Positions 54,015 through 63,631 of a stretch of DNA of 64,000 nucleotides are shown here, piece by piece. This DNA is from Sphingomonas sp. PP-CE-3A-406 (GTDB lineage Bacteria > Pseudomonadota > Alphaproteobacteria > Sphingomonadales > Sphingomonadaceae): positions 62,001 to 126,000 of the forward strand of contig NZ_RCWY01000002.1 of assembly GCF_003688625.1 (NCBI RefSeq), given 5' to 3'. A program made the translations under genes and the position numbers. The first letter of the stretch is position 1; each line of letters starts with the position of its first letter. The notes under the pieces were generated by a model. It saw only the letters and a program-made list of their open reading frames with translations, ran no database searches and was not told where the DNA came from.

Positions 54015-55427
54015 ATGGCGAATTCGGCCTCCGACGTTCTCAATATGATCAAGGACCAGGAGATCGAGTGGGTCGATCTGCGGTTCACCGATCCCAAGGG
54101 CAAGTGGCAGCATCTGACGATGGTCGCGAGCCTGATCGGCGAAGACGAGCTGACCGACGGCCTGATGTTCGACGGCTCGTCGATCGAGGGCTGGAAGGCG
54201 ATCAACGAGAGCGACATGACGCTCAAGCCCGATCTTGATGCGGTCTATGTCGATCCGTTCTCGGCGACGCCGATGATGATCCTGATCTGCGACATCAGCG
54301 ATCCGTCGACGGGTGAACTGTACGCACGCGATCCGCGCTCGACCGCCAAGCGCGCCGAGGCGTATCTGCTGACCACCGGCGTCGGCGACACCGTGTATGT
54401 CGGCCCCGAAGCCGAATTCTTCATGTTCGACGACGTCCGCTTCGAGAACAGCTATTCGACGAGCTACTATAAGATCGACGACATCGAGTTGCCGGGCAAT
54501 TCGGGGCGCGAATATGAGGGCGGCAACCTTGGCCACCGTCCGCGCGCCAAGGGCGGCTATTTCCCGGTCGCGCCGGTCGACAGCGCCGTCGACATCCGCG
54601 GCGAGATGGTCTCGACGATGATCGAGATGGGCCTGCCCTGCGACAAGCATCACCACGAAGTCGCGGCCGCACAGCATGAGCTGGGCCTGACCTTCGGCAC
54701 GCTGACGCAGACCGCGGATCGCATGCAGATCTACAAGTACGTCGTCCATCAGGTCGCGCATGCGTACGGCAAGACCGCGACGTTCATGCCGAAGCCGATC
54801 AAGGAGGACAACGGCTCGGGGATGCACACGCATTTCTCGATCTGGGAAGGCAAGACCCCGCTGTTCGCCGGCAATGGCTATGCGGGCCTCAGCGACATGT
54901 GCCTGTATTTCATCGGCGGCATCATCAAGCACGCCAAGGCGGTCAACGCGTTCACCAACCCGTCGACCAACAGCTACAAGCGCCTCGTCCCCGGTTACGA
55001 AGCCCCGGTGCTGCTCGCTTATTCGGCACGTAACCGCTCGGCATCGTGCCGCATTCCGTACGGCACCGGCCCCAAGGCGAAGCGCGTCGAAGTGCGCTTC
55101 CCCGACGCGCTGGCCAATCCGTATCTCGCTTATGCGGCGCTGATGATGGCCGGCATGGACGGCATCCTCAACAAGGTCCATCCGGGCGAAGCGATGGACA
55201 AGAACCTGTACGACCTGCCGCCGGCAGAGCTCGCCCAGGTCCCGACCGTCGCAGGTTCGCTCCGCGAGGCGCTCGAATGCCTGCTGGCGGATCACGACTT
55301 CCTGCTGAAGGGCGACGTGTTCTCGAAGGACCAGATCGAGAGCTATGTCGAGATCAAGTACGCCGAGGTTGCGCGTTGGGAGATGACGCCCAGCCCTGTT
55401 GAGTATGATATGTACTACAGCGGGTGA
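54015..55427 (+). CDS. glnA: Glutamine synthetase, type I
   Basis: 470 aa. Beta-grasp domain [13 protein letters not shown], Asp-Gly-Ser latch [15 protein letters not shown]-type metal site ([11 protein letters not shown]), and the adenylylation site Tyr399 in [10 protein letters not shown], so it is regulated by adenylylation like E. coli GlnA. Condenses ammonia and glutamate. ATG 54015 follows GAAGGGCAAG. The 32 extra residues of a longer reading are unlikely. Followed by a structured element and terminator. Confidence 0.97.
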   Translation: MANSASDVLNMIKDQEIEWVDLRFTDPKGKWQHLTMVASLIGEDELTDGLMFDGSSIEGWKAINESDMTLKPDLDAVYVDPFSATPMMILICDISDPSTGELYARDPRSTAKRAEAYLLTTGVGDTVYVGPEAEFFMFDDVRFENSYSTSYYKIDDIELPGNSGREYEGGNLGHRPRAKGGYFPVAPVDSAVDIRGEMVSTMIEMGLPCDKHHHEVAAAQHELGLTFGTLTQTADRMQIYKYVVHQVAHAYGKTATFMPKPIKEDNGSGMHTHFSIWEGKTPLFAGNGYAGLSDMCLYFIGGIIKHAKAVNAFTNPSTNSYKRLVPGYEAPVLLAYSARNRSASCRIPYGTGPKAKRVEVRFPDALANPYLAYAALMMAGMDGILNKVHPGEAMDKNLYDLPPAELAQVPTVAGSLREALECLLADHDFLLKGDVFSKDQIESYVEIKYAEVARWEMTPSPVEYDMYYSG

Positions 55428-55447
55428 GGCGCACGGCGCACGCGGGC

Positions 55448-55524
55448 AGCGCAAGCTGACCGCGAGACGCCGAAGCCCGGCCGGCGTCGCGAACCGCGAC
55501 GACCGACGGCGTGGCTTTGCCACG
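55448..55524 (+). repeat. Structured 3' element after glnA (shared with aceA 3' region)
   Basis: Same order as the aceA element: AGCGCAAGCT, CGCGAGACGCC, GCCCGGCCGGCG, then hairpin GTGG-CTTT-GCCAC (55511-55523). In the last hairpin one stem pair is C-G in the aceA copy and T-A here, a compensatory difference. Confidence 0.55.
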
Positions 55525-55539
55525 TCGCTGAATGGGAAG

Positions 55540-55571
55540 AGGGCGCGCGGAGCAATCCGGGCGCCCTTTTT
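55540..55571 (+). terminator. Rho-independent terminator of glnA
   Basis: GGGCGC pairs with GCGCCC (55541-55546 and 55561-55566), extended by CGG/CCG, with loop AGCAAT, then TTTTT. Lies 113 bases past the stop codon. Confidence 0.8.
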
Positions 55572-55648
55572 CTGTCAGGCCAAACGAGATCCCTTCTCTT
55601 CGTCCTGGCAAGTTCAGATGGGAGGGAGATCGGAACAGCGTCCCCTTC

Positions 55649-55744
55649 CGTCATTCCCGCGGAGGCGGGAACCCATACAGGCTGGCCGTGCGATCGACTT
55701 GCGGGCGGTCGAGTTTATGGATCCCCGCCTGCGCGGGGATGACG
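55649..55744. repeat. Paired-hairpin inverted repeat (family B-like)
   Basis: CGTCATTCCCGCGGAGGCGG with ACCCATA at 55649-55680, mirror arm near 55713-55744 (TTTATGGATCCCCGCC...GGGGATGACG). Relative of 43976-44072. Confidence 0.75.
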
Positions 55745-55788
55745 ATGGGGGATGGGGTCGAATGCGTCCGCGCCAAGATTGTTTCCCC

Positions 55789-55836
55789 GCGAAGGCGGGG
55801 ATCCAGTCTGGGCTCCCGCCTTCGCGGGAGAACAAG
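55789..55836. repeat. Paired-hairpin inverted repeat (family B)
   Basis: TTGTTTCCCCGCGAAGGCGG, ATCCAGTCTGGG centre, CCCGCCTTCGCGGGAGAACAAG. Copy of 15434-15492. Confidence 0.8.
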
Positions 55837-55942
55837 AAGGAGTAGCTTCGGTTAACTTCGCTCGCTGGGTTCAATTGATCGACTGCTTCCGCAACCCATA
55901 TCCCAATCGCAACGCACCGCCCCCAAAACCCAAGGAACACCC

Positions 55943-57280
55943 GTGACCGAAGACAGCGGCAACAGCGCCGGACGCGCGATCCCGAGCGGCCGCCTCGCCC
56001 GTCTCGGCGTCTTCGGCAAACTCGCGGGCGGTGTCGCCGGCGGAGTCGTGGCCGAAGGCGCCCGCCGCCTCGCCAACGGCGAACGGCCCAAGATCGGCGA
56101 CCTTCTCCTGACCCCCGCCAACGCCACGCGCGTCGCCGACCAGCTCTCCCACCTCCGCGGCGCCGCGATGAAGCTGGGCCAGATGATCTCGATGGACGCG
56201 GGCGACATGCTCCCGCCCGAACTCGCGACCATCCTTGCGCGCCTGCGCAACAATGCGAACCACATGCCGCCGCAGCAGCTCGATCGCGTGCTGGCCGCCG
56301 AATGGGGCAAGGACTGGCGCCGCCGCTTCGCGCATTTCCAGGCGCACCCCGTCGCCGCCGCCTCGATCGGCCAAGTCCACCGCGCGCGCCTGCCCGACGG
56401 CACGGAACTGGCGATCAAGGTCCAGTATCCCGGCGTCAAGGAGAGCATCGACGCCGACGTCGACAACGTCGCGACGCTGCTCCGCGTATCGGGCATGCTC
56501 CCCAAATCGCTCGACATCGCGCCGTTGCTCGACGAGGCGAAGAAGCAGCTCCACGAGGAGGCCGATTACCTCCGCGAGGCGCAGATGCTGGCGCGCTACG
56601 GCGAGTTGCTTGCCGACCAGTCGCAGTTCGTCGTGCCCGCGCTCTATTCCGAGCTCACCACGCCCCGCGTTCTCGCGATGAGCTTCGTCACCGGCGTGCC
56701 CGTCGAGACGCTGGAGACCGCGCCGCAGGATGTCCGCGACCGCGTGATGCACGACCTGATTTCGCTCGTGCTGCGCGAACTGTTCGACTGGCGGCTGATG
56801 CAGACCGATCCGAACTTTGCCAACTATCGCTGGCAGCCCGAGACGGAAAAGCTCGCCCTGCTCGATTTCGGCGCCGCCCGCCCCCTTCCTGCCGAAACCG
56901 GCGAAGGCTATCGCCGCTTGCTTACGGCAGCTCTGGCCGGCGACCGCGACGCAGTCCGCGAAGCCGCGATCGCCGCGGGTTTCCTCGGCGAGGCGGCGGT
57001 GCTCCAGCACCGCGCGTTGGTCGACCGCATGATCGACGTCATCCTCGTCGAACTCGCCAAGCCCGGCCCGTTCGACTTCGGCGACCGTGCGTTCGTCGGC
57101 GTGCTCCGCGAACAGGGCACCGAGATCGCGCGCGACCGCGATACCTGGCACCTGCCGCCGATCGACACGCTGTTCGTCCAGCGCAAGATCAGCGGCACCG
57201 CGCTGCTCGCCGCCCGCCTCAAGGCCCGAGTCGACGTCCGCGCGTTGATCCGGCATTCCTTTGGCGAAGCAACGCTCTAG
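55943..57280 (+). CDS. ABC1/UbiB-family atypical kinase
   Basis: 445 aa. The signature KxGQ is AMKLGQMISMD (about residue 76), the Ala-rich loop AAASIGQVHRA, the VAIK-equivalent LAIKVQYPGVKE, TDPNFANYRW and metal-binding LDFGAAR follow. No C-terminal membrane helices are obvious, unlike UbiB itself, so it resembles the ADCK/AarF soluble branch associated with quinone synthesis. ATPase role is likely; substrate unknown. GTG start behind CAAGGAACA. Ends 31 bases before the halogenase-like gene. Confidence 0.88.
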   Translation: MTEDSGNSAGRAIPSGRLARLGVFGKLAGGVAGGVVAEGARRLANGERPKIGDLLLTPANATRVADQLSHLRGAAMKLGQMISMDAGDMLPPELATILARLRNNANHMPPQQLDRVLAAEWGKDWRRRFAHFQAHPVAAASIGQVHRARLPDGTELAIKVQYPGVKESIDADVDNVATLLRVSGMLPKSLDIAPLLDEAKKQLHEEADYLREAQMLARYGELLADQSQFVVPALYSELTTPRVLAMSFVTGVPVETLETAPQDVRDRVMHDLISLVLRELFDWRLMQTDPNFANYRWQPETEKLALLDFGAARPLPAETGEGYRRLLTAALAGDRDAVREAAIAAGFLGEAAVLQHRALVDRMIDVILVELAKPGPFDFGDRAFVGVLREQGTEIARDRDTWHLPPIDTLFVQRKISGTALLAARLKARVDVRALIRHSFGEATL

Positions 57281-57311
57281 GCCGCCACCGATCCTCCCGT
57301 ATAAGGTGGGG

Positions 57312-58802
57312 ATGACCAGTCCGACTGCCCCCGTGCCACTCAAGACCATCGTCATCGTCGGCGGCGGCACCGCGGGCTGGATCGCCGCCGCAATGCTCGC
57401 GCGGTTCGTGCCCCGCACGACGAAGATCAGTCTGGTCGAATCCGACGCGATCGGCACCGTCGGCGTCGGCGAGGCGACGATCCCGCAAATCCGCCTGCTC
57501 ACCGCCGCGCTAGGCATCGACGAGAATGCGATGCTCGCCGCCACGCACGGCACGTTCAAGCTCGGCATCGAGTTCGTCGACTGGACCGGCCGCGGCAGCC
57601 GCTACATGCACGCGTTCGGCGCGGTCGGGCGCGGCCTGGGCGTCGTCCCGTTCCATCATCACTGGTTGCGCGCGCAAGCGTCCGGGACCGCAGCACCGCT
57701 CGGCGACTATATCGCCAGCGCGCGGGCGGCGGCGGACGCGCGGTTCGATCGCCATCCGGACCTAGCCTACGCCTATCACTTCGACGCAACATTGCTGGCG
57801 CGCTGGCTGCGCGGCCTGGCCGAAGCTAGCGGCGTCGACCGGATCGAAGGGCGGATCGTCACCGCACAGCGCGATGGCGAGACCGGGGACCTGACCGGCG
57901 TCACGCTGGACGACGGCCGCGCAGTCGAGGGCGACTTCTTCCTCGATTGCTCAGGGTTCCGATCGCTCCTGCTTGGCGAGGCGCTTGGCGTCGCGTTCGA
58001 GGACTGGTCGCACTGGCTGCCCTGCGACCGCGCGATGGCGGTGGCCTGCGAAGTGACCACGCCGCTGCTCCCCTACACGCGTGCGACCGCACGGCCGGTC
58101 GGCTGGCAGTGGCGGATTCCGCTCCAGCACCGCACCGGCAATGGCCTGGTCTACGCTGCCGCGCATCTGTCCGACGACGAGGCGGCGGCACGGCTGCTGG
58201 CCAACCTCGACGGCCCGGCGATCGGCGATCCCCGCCCGTTGCGCTTCGCCACCGGCAAGCGCGCGACCTTCTGGGAGCGCAACGTCGTCGCGCTGGGCCT
58301 CGCCTCGGGGTTCATGGAGCCGCTCGAATCGACCAGCATCCACATGGTGCAGTCCGCGGTGGCGCGGCTGTTGTCGCTGTTCCCGTCGGCCGGCGACAAC
58401 GCCGCCGCGCGCGCTGCGTACAACCGCCAGACGCATATCGAATATGACACCGTCCGCGACTTCCTGATCCTCCACTACCACGCCAATCGCCGCCCGGAGC
58501 CGTTCTGGCAGCGGTGCCGCGACATGGCGCTGCCCGACCGGCTGGCCGAGAAGATCGCGCAGTTCCGCGCCGCCGCGATCCTGACGCCGGACGTCGCGGA
58601 TTTGTTCACCGAACCGGCCTGGCTCCAGGTCATGATCGGTCAGGGCATAAATCCCGTCACGTGGTCGCCACTCGCCGAGGCGCTGTCCCCAGACCAGCTG
58701 GCCGGGTTCCTCGCCGACATCCGGGACCGACATGCCGCTACGGCCCGCGCGCTTCCAGCACATGCCGACACCGTCGCGCGTCACTGCATGGCGAAACGCT
58801 AG
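57312..58802 (+). CDS. Flavin-dependent tryptophan-halogenase family protein
   Basis: 496 aa. FAD motif VIVGGGTAGWIAAAMLAR at residues about 13-30, GVGEATIP, conserved Lys83 in GTFKLGIEF (aligns with the catalytic Lys of tryptophan halogenases), the halogenase-type W-x-W-x-I-P motif (W265-Q-W267-R-I-P) and EPLESTSIHMVQSAV with the catalytic Glu region. These are the marks of an active halogenase rather than a simple monooxygenase. Substrate unknown. Adjacent TonB receptor suggests a role near uptake. AAGGTGGGG precedes ATG 57312. Complete, no signal peptide. Confidence 0.87.
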   Translation: MTSPTAPVPLKTIVIVGGGTAGWIAAAMLARFVPRTTKISLVESDAIGTVGVGEATIPQIRLLTAALGIDENAMLAATHGTFKLGIEFVDWTGRGSRYMHAFGAVGRGLGVVPFHHHWLRAQASGTAAPLGDYIASARAAADARFDRHPDLAYAYHFDATLLARWLRGLAEASGVDRIEGRIVTAQRDGETGDLTGVTLDDGRAVEGDFFLDCSGFRSLLLGEALGVAFEDWSHWLPCDRAMAVACEVTTPLLPYTRATARPVGWQWRIPLQHRTGNGLVYAAAHLSDDEAAARLLANLDGPAIGDPRPLRFATGKRATFWERNVVALGLASGFMEPLESTSIHMVQSAVARLLSLFPSAGDNAAARAAYNRQTHIEYDTVRDFLILHYHANRRPEPFWQRCRDMALPDRLAEKIAQFRAAAILTPDVADLFTEPAWLQVMIGQGINPVTWSPLAEALSPDQLAGFLADIRDRHAATARALPAHADTVARHCMAKR

Positions 58803-58946
58803 CACGCGACTTTCTGCTCGCCGCATCGCAACATTAAGCCAGCATTAAAAGTGCCCTACACGCGATTCTTAAATCCGTAACCGGCGCGCCACGACTGCCC
58901 CTTATCGCGCCCATCAAGGCAAAGGTGTCTGAAAAGGGAAATCTCG

Positions 58947-61487
58947 ATGTTGAATGCAGCAAGCCTGCGCGTGCGGTTGCTGGCCGGCGCCGCGCTGACC
59001 GCCGCGCTGACGATGGCGATCGCCTCGCCAGCTCTCGCGCATGCCGACCCGGCAATCGCCAAGGACGCCGCCGCGACCGCGCCTGCCGCGACGCCGACCG
59101 ATCCAGCCGATCCGGCAGCTGCGCCCGCCGCCGATCCCGCCGACCAGACCGGTCTGGGCGAGATTGTCGTCACCGCGACCAAGCGCGAGACCAACCTTCA
59201 GAAGACGCCGATCGCGATCAACGTATTGAACAGCCAAGCGCTGACCGATCGTCACGTCCAGAGCCTGTACGACCTCGCCGACGGCGCCGTGCCGTCGTTG
59301 CGCGTCGCGACGTTCGAGGCGCGCCAGTCCGCGCTGACGATCGGCATCCGCGGCATCGTGCCGCTCGACGCCAACCAGCCCGCGCGCGAGCAGGGCGTCG
59401 GCATCTATATCGACGGCGTGTATCTCGGTCGCCAGCACGGCCTGAACGCCGCGCTGTTCGACGTCGACCGGATCGAGGTCCTCAAGGGCCCGCAGGGCAC
59501 GCTGTTCGGTCGCAACACCGAAGGCGGCGCGCTGAGCATCGTCACCAAGGGCCCGAGCGGCAAATGGGGCGGCAGCGCGACCGCAGGCATCGCCAATTAC
59601 GGCGGCTATAACGGCGCATTGCGGCTCGACCTTCCCGAAGTCTATGGCGTGTCGCTGAAGCTCGACGGCGTCGTCCAGTATCAGGGTGCGACCACCAAGA
59701 ACCCGCTCGTCGGCCAGACCGGCTTCAATTATTACGATCGCCGCGGCTTCAAGGCTACCGCGCGGGTCCATCCGATCTCGGGCATGACCGCCGATTTCAG
59801 CTATGACAACGGCTACGACTCGAACAGCCCGTTCTACAGCCAGCTGCTGAACTTCAACCCGAACGCGTGCAAAGCCGGCGCGCAGGCGGCGTCCTCCGCC
59901 TGTGCCCTGCCCGGCACCAACTACGCGACGCTCACCGGCAGCGTGAAGCCGCTGCCGAGCCAGGTGGTCATCAACGGTAACAGCCGCGCGAAGGTCGCCG
60001 ACATCGGCGTCCCGCAGCAGCCGAGCATCGACAAGACGCACGGCTTCACGTCGAACATCCGCTGGGATGTCGCGCCCGAAATCGAACTCCGCTCGATCAC
60101 CGCATGGCGCGGCGTGAACGCGACGCAGTACGATAACAGCGGCGGCTATCACCGCGTCCCCGTCGTCGCCGCGGGCTGCACCGGCACCGCGTGCAACTTC
60201 AGCCGCTACAGCCTTGCCGATCTCCACCAGAACCAGTTCAGCCAGGAATTCCAGGCTGTCGGCACGGTCGGTCAGTTCGACTACGTCGCCGGGCTGTACT
60301 ATTTTAACGAACACATCAGCGACGATGCAGCCACGCCGAACTCGCTGGCGTTCAATTCGACGCTGTCGACGATTTCTGTACTCGATCCGTGCACCGGCTC
60401 GGGCGGTTTCGGATCGCAGCCGGGTTGCCGCTCGATCGATCGCGCGTCGGAAGTCTTCTCCAAGAGCTATGCAGGCTACGGCCAGGTGACGTGGAACGCG
60501 ACCGACGCGATCCACCTGACCGCCGGCGGTCGCTATACGCGCGACGAAAAGCAGGGCGTGCTGCATTATTCGCGCAACCTGAACTATGACACGGCGTCCG
60601 CGGCCCAGCTGACCGCGGCGGGCTACAAGCCGCTCGACGCCACCTGGAACCGCTTCAATCCGATGGCGACGCTCGCCTATGACGCCAGCGACTCGGTGCA
60701 CCTCTATGCGAAATACGCGACCGGCTACCGTGCCGGCGGTGCCAGCTCGCGCACGTCGAACTACCAGACGTTCAATCCCGAGGACGTGAAGTCGTACGAG
60801 ATCGGCGCGAAGACCGATTTCTGGAACCATCGCGCGCGCCTGAACCTTGCCGGCTACATCATGGACCGCAAGAACAGCCAGGTCGACATCAGTTCGATCC
60901 AGACGACTGCGTCGGGCAGCTTCAACAACCTCGTGACGATCAATGCGCCCGGCATCACCAAGATCCGCGGGATCGAGGCGGACCTGACCGTGCAGCCGGT
61001 CACCGGCCTGACGCTGACCGCGGGCTATGCGTACACCTACACCAAGATCCCGCCCGTCCTGATCGCGTCGACCGGCGTGTACCAGAACTTCTACATCGTG
61101 TTCACGCCGCGCAACGCCGCCAACGGCTCGATCGACTATACGATGCCGGTCGGCGACATGGACCTGAAGTTCCACCTCGATGGCAACTACTCGCAGGCGA
61201 CGCAGACCTTCGATCAGTTCGCGACCAAGAACGATCCGGCGTTCATCGCCAACGCCCGCCTCGCCCTGGCGAACATCCAGGTCGGCGGCAGCAACGCGGT
61301 GACGATCTCGGCCTGGGTCCGCAACCTGTTCGACAAGCAGTATGTGTTCCGCCGCGATCCCTCGAACAGCCTGCCGGGTGCCCCGACGACGAGCACTGCC
61401 TCAGGCAGCATCAGCAACGTCCTCGGCGATTACGGCAACTTCAACGCACCGCGTACCTACGGCATGGAAGCTTCGGTCAAGTTCTGA
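58947..61487 (+). CDS. TonB-dependent outer-membrane receptor
   Basis: 846 aa. Signal peptide about 1-31 (LLAGAALTAALTMAIASPALA), Ala/Pro/Asp-rich lead, TonB-box region LGEIVVTATKRETNLQKTPIAINVL, plug domain (about 75-200, with VGIYIDGVYLGR, DVDRIEVLKGPQGTLFGRNTEGGA), then a 22-strand barrel, ending in Phe (MEASVKF). Energised by TonB-ExbB-ExbD at 16-19 kb. GAAAAGGG stands before ATG 58947. The ligand is unknown; the halogenase-like gene upstream is 144 bases away. A terminator follows. Confidence 0.94.
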   Translation: MLNAASLRVRLLAGAALTAALTMAIASPALAHADPAIAKDAAATAPAATPTDPADPAAAPAADPADQTGLGEIVVTATKRETNLQKTPIAINVLNSQALTDRHVQSLYDLADGAVPSLRVATFEARQSALTIGIRGIVPLDANQPAREQGVGIYIDGVYLGRQHGLNAALFDVDRIEVLKGPQGTLFGRNTEGGALSIVTKGPSGKWGGSATAGIANYGGYNGALRLDLPEVYGVSLKLDGVVQYQGATTKNPLVGQTGFNYYDRRGFKATARVHPISGMTADFSYDNGYDSNSPFYSQLLNFNPNACKAGAQAASSACALPGTNYATLTGSVKPLPSQVVINGNSRAKVADIGVPQQPSIDKTHGFTSNIRWDVAPEIELRSITAWRGVNATQYDNSGGYHRVPVVAAGCTGTACNFSRYSLADLHQNQFSQEFQAVGTVGQFDYVAGLYYFNEHISDDAATPNSLAFNSTLSTISVLDPCTGSGGFGSQPGCRSIDRASEVFSKSYAGYGQVTWNATDAIHLTAGGRYTRDEKQGVLHYSRNLNYDTASAAQLTAAGYKPLDATWNRFNPMATLAYDASDSVHLYAKYATGYRAGGASSRTSNYQTFNPEDVKSYEIGAKTDFWNHRARLNLAGYIMDRKNSQVDISSIQTTASGSFNNLVTINAPGITKIRGIEADLTVQPVTGLTLTAGYAYTYTKIPPVLIASTGVYQNFYIVFTPRNAANGSIDYTMPVGDMDLKFHLDGNYSQATQTFDQFATKNDPAFIANARLALANIQVGGSNAVTISAWVRNLFDKQYVFRRDPSNSLPGAPTTSTASGSISNVLGDYGNFNAPRTYGMEASVKF

Positions 61488-61510
61488 TCGGGCTTACCGC
61501 GTAGAAATGG

Positions 61511-61543
61511 AAACCCGGGCAGGCGCTCAGCCTGTCCGGGTTT
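61511..61543. terminator. Bidirectional terminator between receptor and kinase genes
   Basis: AAACCCGGGCAGGC and GCCTGTCCGGGTTT arms with a GCTCA loop, giving a stem of about 14 pairs with one mismatch and A/T runs on both sides. Lies between convergent genes. Confidence 0.85.
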
Positions 61544-61550
61544 CGTCGTT

Positions 61551-62891
61551 TCAGCCCTTGGGCAGAACAATGACGACGCGCAGTCCGGGGACCGCGTCTT
61601 CGAGTGCGATCGTGCCGCGATGAAGCCGGACGATCGCCTGGATCAGCGGCAGGCCGAGGCCATGACCTTCGTCGTGGCGGCTGGCGTCGAGCCGCCCGAA
61701 CCGGCGTAGCGCCAGCTTGCGCTGATCCGCCGGGATACCGGGGCCGGTATCGGTCACCATGAGCATGGCGGTCCTGCCGGTGGTCGCGATGCCGATCTCG
61801 ATGCGTGTGCCGGGCGGCGTATGGCGAATCGCATTCTCGATGAGGTTCACGAGCATCTGGCCGAGCAGGTGCCGATCGCCGAGGATTTCGGCCGGCCCGG
61901 CAGTATCCAGGATCAACGTCCGATCGCCATCGGCGACCACCGGCTGCATCATCGTCGCGACTTCGTCGGCCAGCGCCGCCAGATCGAGCGCTGCGAACGC
62001 CGCACGGCGATCGCCACCCTCGACCTCCGCGATCCGCAGCATCGCCGCGAACATCTCGAGCAGCTCGTCGCTCATCGCGACCGCCGCTTCGAGATCGTCG
62101 CGCTGCGCGTCCGTCTCGGCGCGACGCAACGACAGCGCCAGCTGGCTCTTCAGCCGGGCGAGCGGCGTGCGCAGGTCATGCGCGATGTCGTTGGAGACGT
62201 TGCTGATGCTCGCCATCAGCTCCGATATCCGGTCGAGCATCCGGTTGAACGCCATCGCCTGCTGCGCGAACTCGCCGCCCGACGGGTGGATCGGCACGCG
62301 GCGTGCCATGTCGCCGTCGATGATCGCCTCGACCGTCCGCCGCATCTCGCCGATCCGTCGCCGGATCGTGACGACGAAGACCAGCATGCCGGCGATCACG
62401 ATCAGCACGATCGAGCCGAACCCGAGGAGATAGATCCGCACGCGCGCCGCGTTATAGTCGTCGAACGGCTCCGTTTCGGCGATCGTCGTAAGCGTCATGC
62501 CACGGCCGACATCACGCACCAACGCACGCCCCGCCGACAGACCCGCGATCTTATCCTTCACGGCAACCGTCGAGAAACCGAGCGGCAGGCGGCGCAGCTT
62601 GGCGATGTTGCCGCCCAGCCGGTGGCCATCCGTGTCGAGCAGCAGGAAGCCGATATCGCCGGTATCGCGTTCCTGCGTGGCCGCGTTGATCCGGCGGACG
62701 AGTTCCTCGGGGCTGCGATCACCGAACGTTCCGGCGACCTCGTCACTCACGGCTTCGATCCGACGATCGACCAGCCGTTCGATCGTTTGCTGCGTTACCG
62801 TATGGATCGCGAACCCGGTACCGATCGTCGCGACGAGGAACGCCAGCACGAACGCCAGCGTCAACGCGCGCAGCGACCGGAACCGCATCAT
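61551..62891 (-). CDS. OmpR-type system sensor histidine kinase
   Basis: 446 aa. Two membrane helices (about 9-33 and 150-178) flank a periplasmic sensor of about 115 residues. HAMP follows (RRRIGEMRRTVEAIIDGDMARRVP), HisKA with His in NDIAHDLRTPLARLK, and ATPase domain motifs LVNLIENAIRHTP, VTDTGPGIP and GHGLGLPLIQAI. ATG overlaps the response-regulator stop (ATGA). Stimulus unknown. Convergent with the receptor gene. Confidence 0.93.
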   Translation of the reverse strand: MMRFRSLRALTLAFVLAFLVATIGTGFAIHTVTQQTIERLVDRRIEAVSDEVAGTFGDRSPEELVRRINAATQERDTGDIGFLLLDTDGHRLGGNIAKLRRLPLGFSTVAVKDKIAGLSAGRALVRDVGRGMTLTTIAETEPFDDYNAARVRIYLLGFGSIVLIVIAGMLVFVVTIRRRIGEMRRTVEAIIDGDMARRVPIHPSGGEFAQQAMAFNRMLDRISELMASISNVSNDIAHDLRTPLARLKSQLALSLRRAETDAQRDDLEAAVAMSDELLEMFAAMLRIAEVEGGDRRAAFAALDLAALADEVATMMQPVVADGDRTLILDTAGPAEILGDRHLLGQMLVNLIENAIRHTPPGTRIEIGIATTGRTAMLMVTDTGPGIPADQRKLALRRFGRLDASRHDEGHGLGLPLIQAIVRLHRGTIALEDAVPGLRVVIVLPKG

Positions 62892-63568
62892 CCGCGCAGC
62901 ATATACCCGACGCCGCGTACCGTGAGGATCGGGTCGCTGCCCCCTGCCGCGGTCAGCTTGACGCGCAGATGGCGGACATAGACGTCGACGATGTTGGTGG
63001 TCGGCGCGAAGTCGTATCCCCAGACCCGCTCGACCAGCATCGCCCGGGTCAGCACCGCATCGGCATTGGCGACGAACTCGCTGAGCAGCTTGAACTCGAG
63101 CTTGCCGAGATCGAGCGCGATCCCGTCGCGCCACGCACGGAACTTGGTCGGACTGACGACGATATCGCCCGCTCGGATCGTGTCGGCGCTACCCCCGGTC
63201 CAGCCGCGCCCGCGGACGACTGCGGCAAGACGGGCGTTGAGTTCGGCAGCGGCGACCGGCTTTACCACGTAATCGTCGGCGCCCGCCTCGAGACCCTCGA
63301 CCTTCTCGACCGAGCGCCCGAGTGCGGTGAGCATGATCACCGGCAGCGTCATGTTGCCGCCACGCAAGCGCTCAAGCACCGCCATGCCGTCGACCTTGGG
63401 CAGCATCCGATCGAGCACTACCGCGTCGAACGGCGCGCTGTCGACCGCCGCCAGCGCCTCGCGGCCATCGACCACGACCGTGACGCAATGATCGAGCCCG
63501 CGCAATTCCTCCGCCAGCGTCTGCGCGAACACCGCATCGTCCTCGACCAGCAACAGATTCAAGCTCAT
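62888..63568 (-). CDS. OmpR-family response regulator
   Basis: 226 aa. Receiver domain LLLVEDDAVFAQTL with phospho-acceptor Asp near residue 51 in VVLDRMLPKVDG, then VIMLTALG and VVKPV. C-terminal winged helix ends EFKLLSEFVANADAVLTRAMLVERVWGYDF...VDVYVRHLRVKL, as in OmpR/PhoB. Partner is the kinase whose start it overlaps. ATG 63568 (MSLNLLL) is preferred over 63574 because of the CGAG purine spacing; both are plausible. Confidence 0.94.
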   Translation of the reverse strand: MSLNLLLVEDDAVFAQTLAEELRGLDHCVTVVVDGREALAAVDSAPFDAVVLDRMLPKVDGMAVLERLRGGNMTLPVIMLTALGRSVEKVEGLEAGADDYVVKPVAAAELNARLAAVVRGRGWTGGSADTIRAGDIVVSPTKFRAWRDGIALDLGKLEFKLLSEFVANADAVLTRAMLVERVWGYDFAPTTNIVDVYVRHLRVKLTAAGGSDPILTVRGVGYMLRG

Positions 63569-63631
63569 CGTCATCTCGCCGAAAGGTGGCGTTCGCCGTA
63601 CCGCGATTCTCCCTTGAGGCAAACCACCGGC

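Larger units (their letters stand above)
55428..55942. other. Repeat-rich gap after glnA
   Basis: 515 bases without a gene, holding a 3' structured element, a terminator (55540-55571) and two inverted repeats (55649-55744, 55789-55836). A CAAGGA ribosome site near 55931 belongs to the next gene. Confidence 0.7.
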
